Positions 5,615-7,428 of a stretch of DNA of 7,428 nt are shown piece after piece; position 1 is the first letter of the stretch; the number at the start of each line of letters is the position of its first letter. Below the pieces are notes generated by a model. It was not told where the DNA came from and searched no databases. It saw nothing but the letters and a program-made list of their open reading frames with translations. Position numbers and translations under genes: made by a program. The stretch is from positions 1-7,428 of the forward strand of contig JADGPH010000188.1 in NCBI GenBank assembly GCA_017882555.1, given 5' to 3'. This stretch comes from Thermoleophilia bacterium (GTDB lineage Bacteria > Actinomycetota > Thermoleophilia > Miltoncostaeales > Miltoncostaeaceae).

Positions 5615-6664
5615 CCCCCATCGCGCTCTCGGCGTTTTTCGCCCCCATCCGTGACACGCCTGATCACATTCGCCTCGCCGAGGATCTCGGGTTTGCACGG
5701 GCATGGTGTTACGACTCGCCTCTGCTCTACGACGACGTGTTCTTGACCTTGGCCCGCGCGGCAGAACGCACTTCCCGAATCGGGCTGGGTGTGGGCGTGT
5801 TGGTCCCCCGGGTTGCGATCGCCGGTGGTGACCGCAAATGCGCTCACGAGCGTCGCCGCACTGGCTCCGGGGCGGGTTGTCGTCGCGGTCGGCGCAGGCT
5901 TCACGGGGCGCTCTACGCTGGCGCTGCCCCCGGTGCGGATTGCTCGCCTCAAGGCCGAGGTCGCCGCGCTGCGTACGTTGCTCGCGGGCGGTGAGGTGCC
6001 CCACGACGGGGGCGGCGCACCGGTGAGGCTGATCCGGGTTCCCGGCGCCGACGGACCCTGGCCGGTGCCGATCTACGTGTCATGCCGCGGGCCACGGGCG
6101 CAGGCCGTCGCGCGCGACCTCGGCGACGGGGTCATGACCGGCTTGTTTTATCCGGGCGGGCTCGCCGTGCTGCGCGAGGGTATCGGCGCCGACTTGCCCC
6201 TGACCGTGCATGCCGTGGGCGTGGTTCGTGATGTCGACGAGTCGTGGGACTCACCGCACCTCCGGGCTGCGGTCGGCCCGGTCGTCGCGGTGGCCTTCCA
6301 TCAGTTCGCCGAGCAGCCATGGCGGCTGGAGGGGCTTGACCCCGAGCTTCGGGCATGTGCGGAGGCATACCTCGCGCGCATCTCCCGTGGCGTTGATCTC
6401 GCGCGATGGCATCAGCAGCTGCACCGCGGCCACCTGGTCGAGGTTGTGCTCGAGGCCGATCGTGAGATGGTGACCCCGGAACACATCCAGCGGTTCTCGA
6501 TGACCGGCACCTCGAGCGAACTTGCCGAGCGGGTGACCGCACTGGCCGCGGATGGGGTGAGCGAACTCGCGATCCAGCCTGGTGGGAATGTGCCCGATGA
6601 GCTGCGGCGCCTGGCGGCGGCGTTTCGCCGGGCCGGACTGCTACGGTCGTCCGATGGATCGTGA
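5611..6664 (+). pseudogene. F420-type LLM-class (luciferase-like) oxidoreductase, frameshifted
   Basis: The gene encodes a TIM-barrel oxidoreductase of the luciferase-like family, whose actinobacterial members usually use coenzyme F420. It is split between two reading frames. Residues 1-67 (MTPIALSAFFAPIRDTPDHI to RIGLGVGVLVPR) read from ATG 5611. From 5813 the homology continues one base later as LRSPVVTANALTSVAALAPG and on to the TGA at 6664. Removing one base from the C5G3 run at 5805-5812 would restore one 350-residue protein of normal family length. Read literally, translation from 5611 ends at 5994 after 127 residues. The family's early pattern is visible (DHIRLAEDLGFARAWCYDSP, then GRVVVAVGAGFTGR). 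Its ATG overlaps the MFS stop, and its end overlaps rlmN. An indel or consensus error in a homopolymer is likelier than genuine decay, because the downstream frame is otherwise intact. F420 rather than FMN use is inferred. Confidence 0.82.
5805..5812 (+). other. Frameshift site in the LLM oxidoreductase gene
   Basis: The run CCCCCGGG is where the reading frame of conserved sequence changes. GTC-CCC-CGG (Val-Pro-Arg) is in the upstream frame, and TTG-CGA-TCG-CCG (Leu-Arg-Ser-Pro) is in the frame one base later. One surplus C or G explains it. Confidence 0.8.
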
Positions 6665-7428
6665 CCTGATCGGCGGCTTGCTCCAGGAATGGGGCGAGCC
6701 GGCCTACCGGATGGACCAGCTTGTGCGTGCCCAACGCGCTGGCGCTCGCTCCTGGGACGAGGTCACGACACTCGGCAAGGCGCTACGTGCGCGCCTTGCC
6801 GAACATGGCTCGTTGTGGTCCGTGACACCGATCGAGCGCTTGGTGTCCGTCGATGGCACGGTCAAGTGGCGCTTGGGGCTCACCGACGGGCTCGAGATTG
6901 AGGCGGTCCTGATAGCGCACGCCCGTGGGCGCCGCACGCTGTGTGTGTCCAGTCAAGTCGGCTGCGCCCTGGGATGCCGGTTCTGTTCCACAGGGACGAT
7001 GGGCTTTGGTCGCGACCTGACCACATGGGAAATCGTCGAGCAAGCCCTGCTTGCCGCGCACGAGGCCGATACCCAAAGCGCTCGGCTGTCGAACGTCGTG
7101 TTCATGGGCATGGGTGAACCCATGCAGAACCTGCTGTCCGTCTTCAGCGCGGTTGAAGAGTTGCACCGCCCGGCACCGGGCTTGGGCATCTCGGCGCGAC
7201 AAATTGCGATCTCCACCGTGGGCTGGGTGCCGGGAATTGCCGCGCTCCAGGATTTTGCGTTGCCCGTGCGCCTGGCGGTGTCGTTGCACGCCGCCGACGA
7301 CGAGACCCGCAGCCGGATGATGCCGATCAACCATCGGTACCCGATCTCCAGCCTCCTGTCGGCGTGTCGTCGCTACTGCGACAGCACCGGTCGGCGGGTG
7401 TTCATCGAGTACCTGCTGCTCGAGGGCG
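6654..7428 (+). CDS. rlmN: Dual-specificity RNA methyltransferase RlmN, C-terminus outside the window
   Basis: A radical-SAM enzyme that methylates C2 of A2503 in 23S rRNA, and in some bacteria A37 of certain tRNAs. In all, 258 codons are visible. An N-terminal accessory domain (GEPAYRMDQLVRAQRAG; DEVTTLGKALRARL) is followed by CVSSQVGCALGCRFCSTGTMGF, where Cys104, Cys108 and Cys111 bind the 4Fe-4S cluster. FMGMGEPMQN (150-159) is the SAM-binding GEP motif. ISTVGWVPGI, LAVSLHAADDETRSRMMPIN and FIEYLLLEG fit the family. The methyl-carrying cysteine near the C-terminus lies beyond the window. The ATG at 6654 has no strong Shine-Dalgarno site and overlaps the oxidoreductase gene by 11 nt, so it is probably translated by coupling. 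Resistance enzyme Cfr is related, but the length, spacing and setting suit housekeeping RlmN. Confidence 0.95.
   Translation, partial: MDRDLIGGLLQEWGEPAYRMDQLVRAQRAGARSWDEVTTLGKALRARLAEHGSLWSVTPIERLVSVDGTVKWRLGLTDGLEIEAVLIAHARGRRTLCVSSQVGCALGCRFCSTGTMGFGRDLTTWEIVEQALLAAHEADTQSARLSNVVFMGMGEPMQNLLSVFSAVEELHRPAPGLGISARQIAISTVGWVPGIAALQDFALPVRLAVSLHAADDETRSRMMPINHRYPISSLLSACRRYCDSTGRRVFIEYLLLEG

Noticed and set aside
5798..5815. Programmed +1 ribosomal frameshift in the oxidoreductase gene
   Set aside because: There is no in-frame stop or rare codon at the shift, no stimulatory structure is evident, and this enzyme family is not known to use recoding. A homopolymer indel is simpler.
6654..7428. 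Cfr-type antibiotic resistance methyltransferase
   Set aside because: Motif spacing and N-terminal sequence fit RlmN, and the gene sits in an ordinary chromosomal string with no mobile element. The C-terminus needed for a final check is outside the window.

Overview
The window is a high-GC, tightly packed bacterial chromosome segment with 10 genes; two run off the ends. GTG starts, many start/stop overlaps, a class A PBP and an F420-type luciferase-like oxidoreductase gene suggest Actinomycetota, possibly an uncultured Thermoleophilia-like lineage, or a nearby high-GC phylum. This placement is inference, since there is no rRNA in the window.

Layout. (1) 1-931, minus strand: a two-gene unit. 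A small membrane-anchored protein of unknown function (931-443) overlaps by GTGA the start of a class A penicillin-binding protein (446-<1), of which only the anchor and the first glycosyltransferase motifs are inside. (2) 969-1676, plus strand: a HAD-superfamily hydrolase, divergent from unit 1 across 37 bp. (3) 3554-1673, minus strand: a four-gene operon in the order trxB (thioredoxin reductase), trxA (thioredoxin), a FmdB-type zinc-ribbon protein and a CsoR/FrmR-family repressor. Just ahead of trxB is a perfect 7-4-7 inverted repeat, AATACCC-GTAG-GGGTATT. It has the form of a CsoR-family operator and overlaps an extended -10 promoter. The repressor has Cys37 and Cys66 at CsoR spacing, but Gln in place of the copper-ligand His. 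That pattern points to persulfide or thiol sensing (CstR-like) rather than Cu(I) sensing. The window therefore appears to hold a self-regulated thioredoxin system. (4) 4181-3609, minus strand: an unrecognised protein with four predicted membrane segments. (5) 4391-7428, plus strand: an MFS transporter, an F420-type LLM oxidoreductase and rlmN (23S rRNA methyltransferase, cut by the window end), joined by overlaps of 4 and 11 nt. As given, the oxidoreductase gene carries a one-base insertion in a CCCCCGGG run at 5805-5812.

The most interesting element is the trxB-trxA-zinc ribbon-CsoR/CstR-like operon with its visible operator. The other genes look ordinary or cannot be assigned. I see no tRNA, rRNA, CRISPR array, insertion sequence or convincing intrinsic terminator. 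The longest stretch without a gene is 4182-4390 (209 bp).
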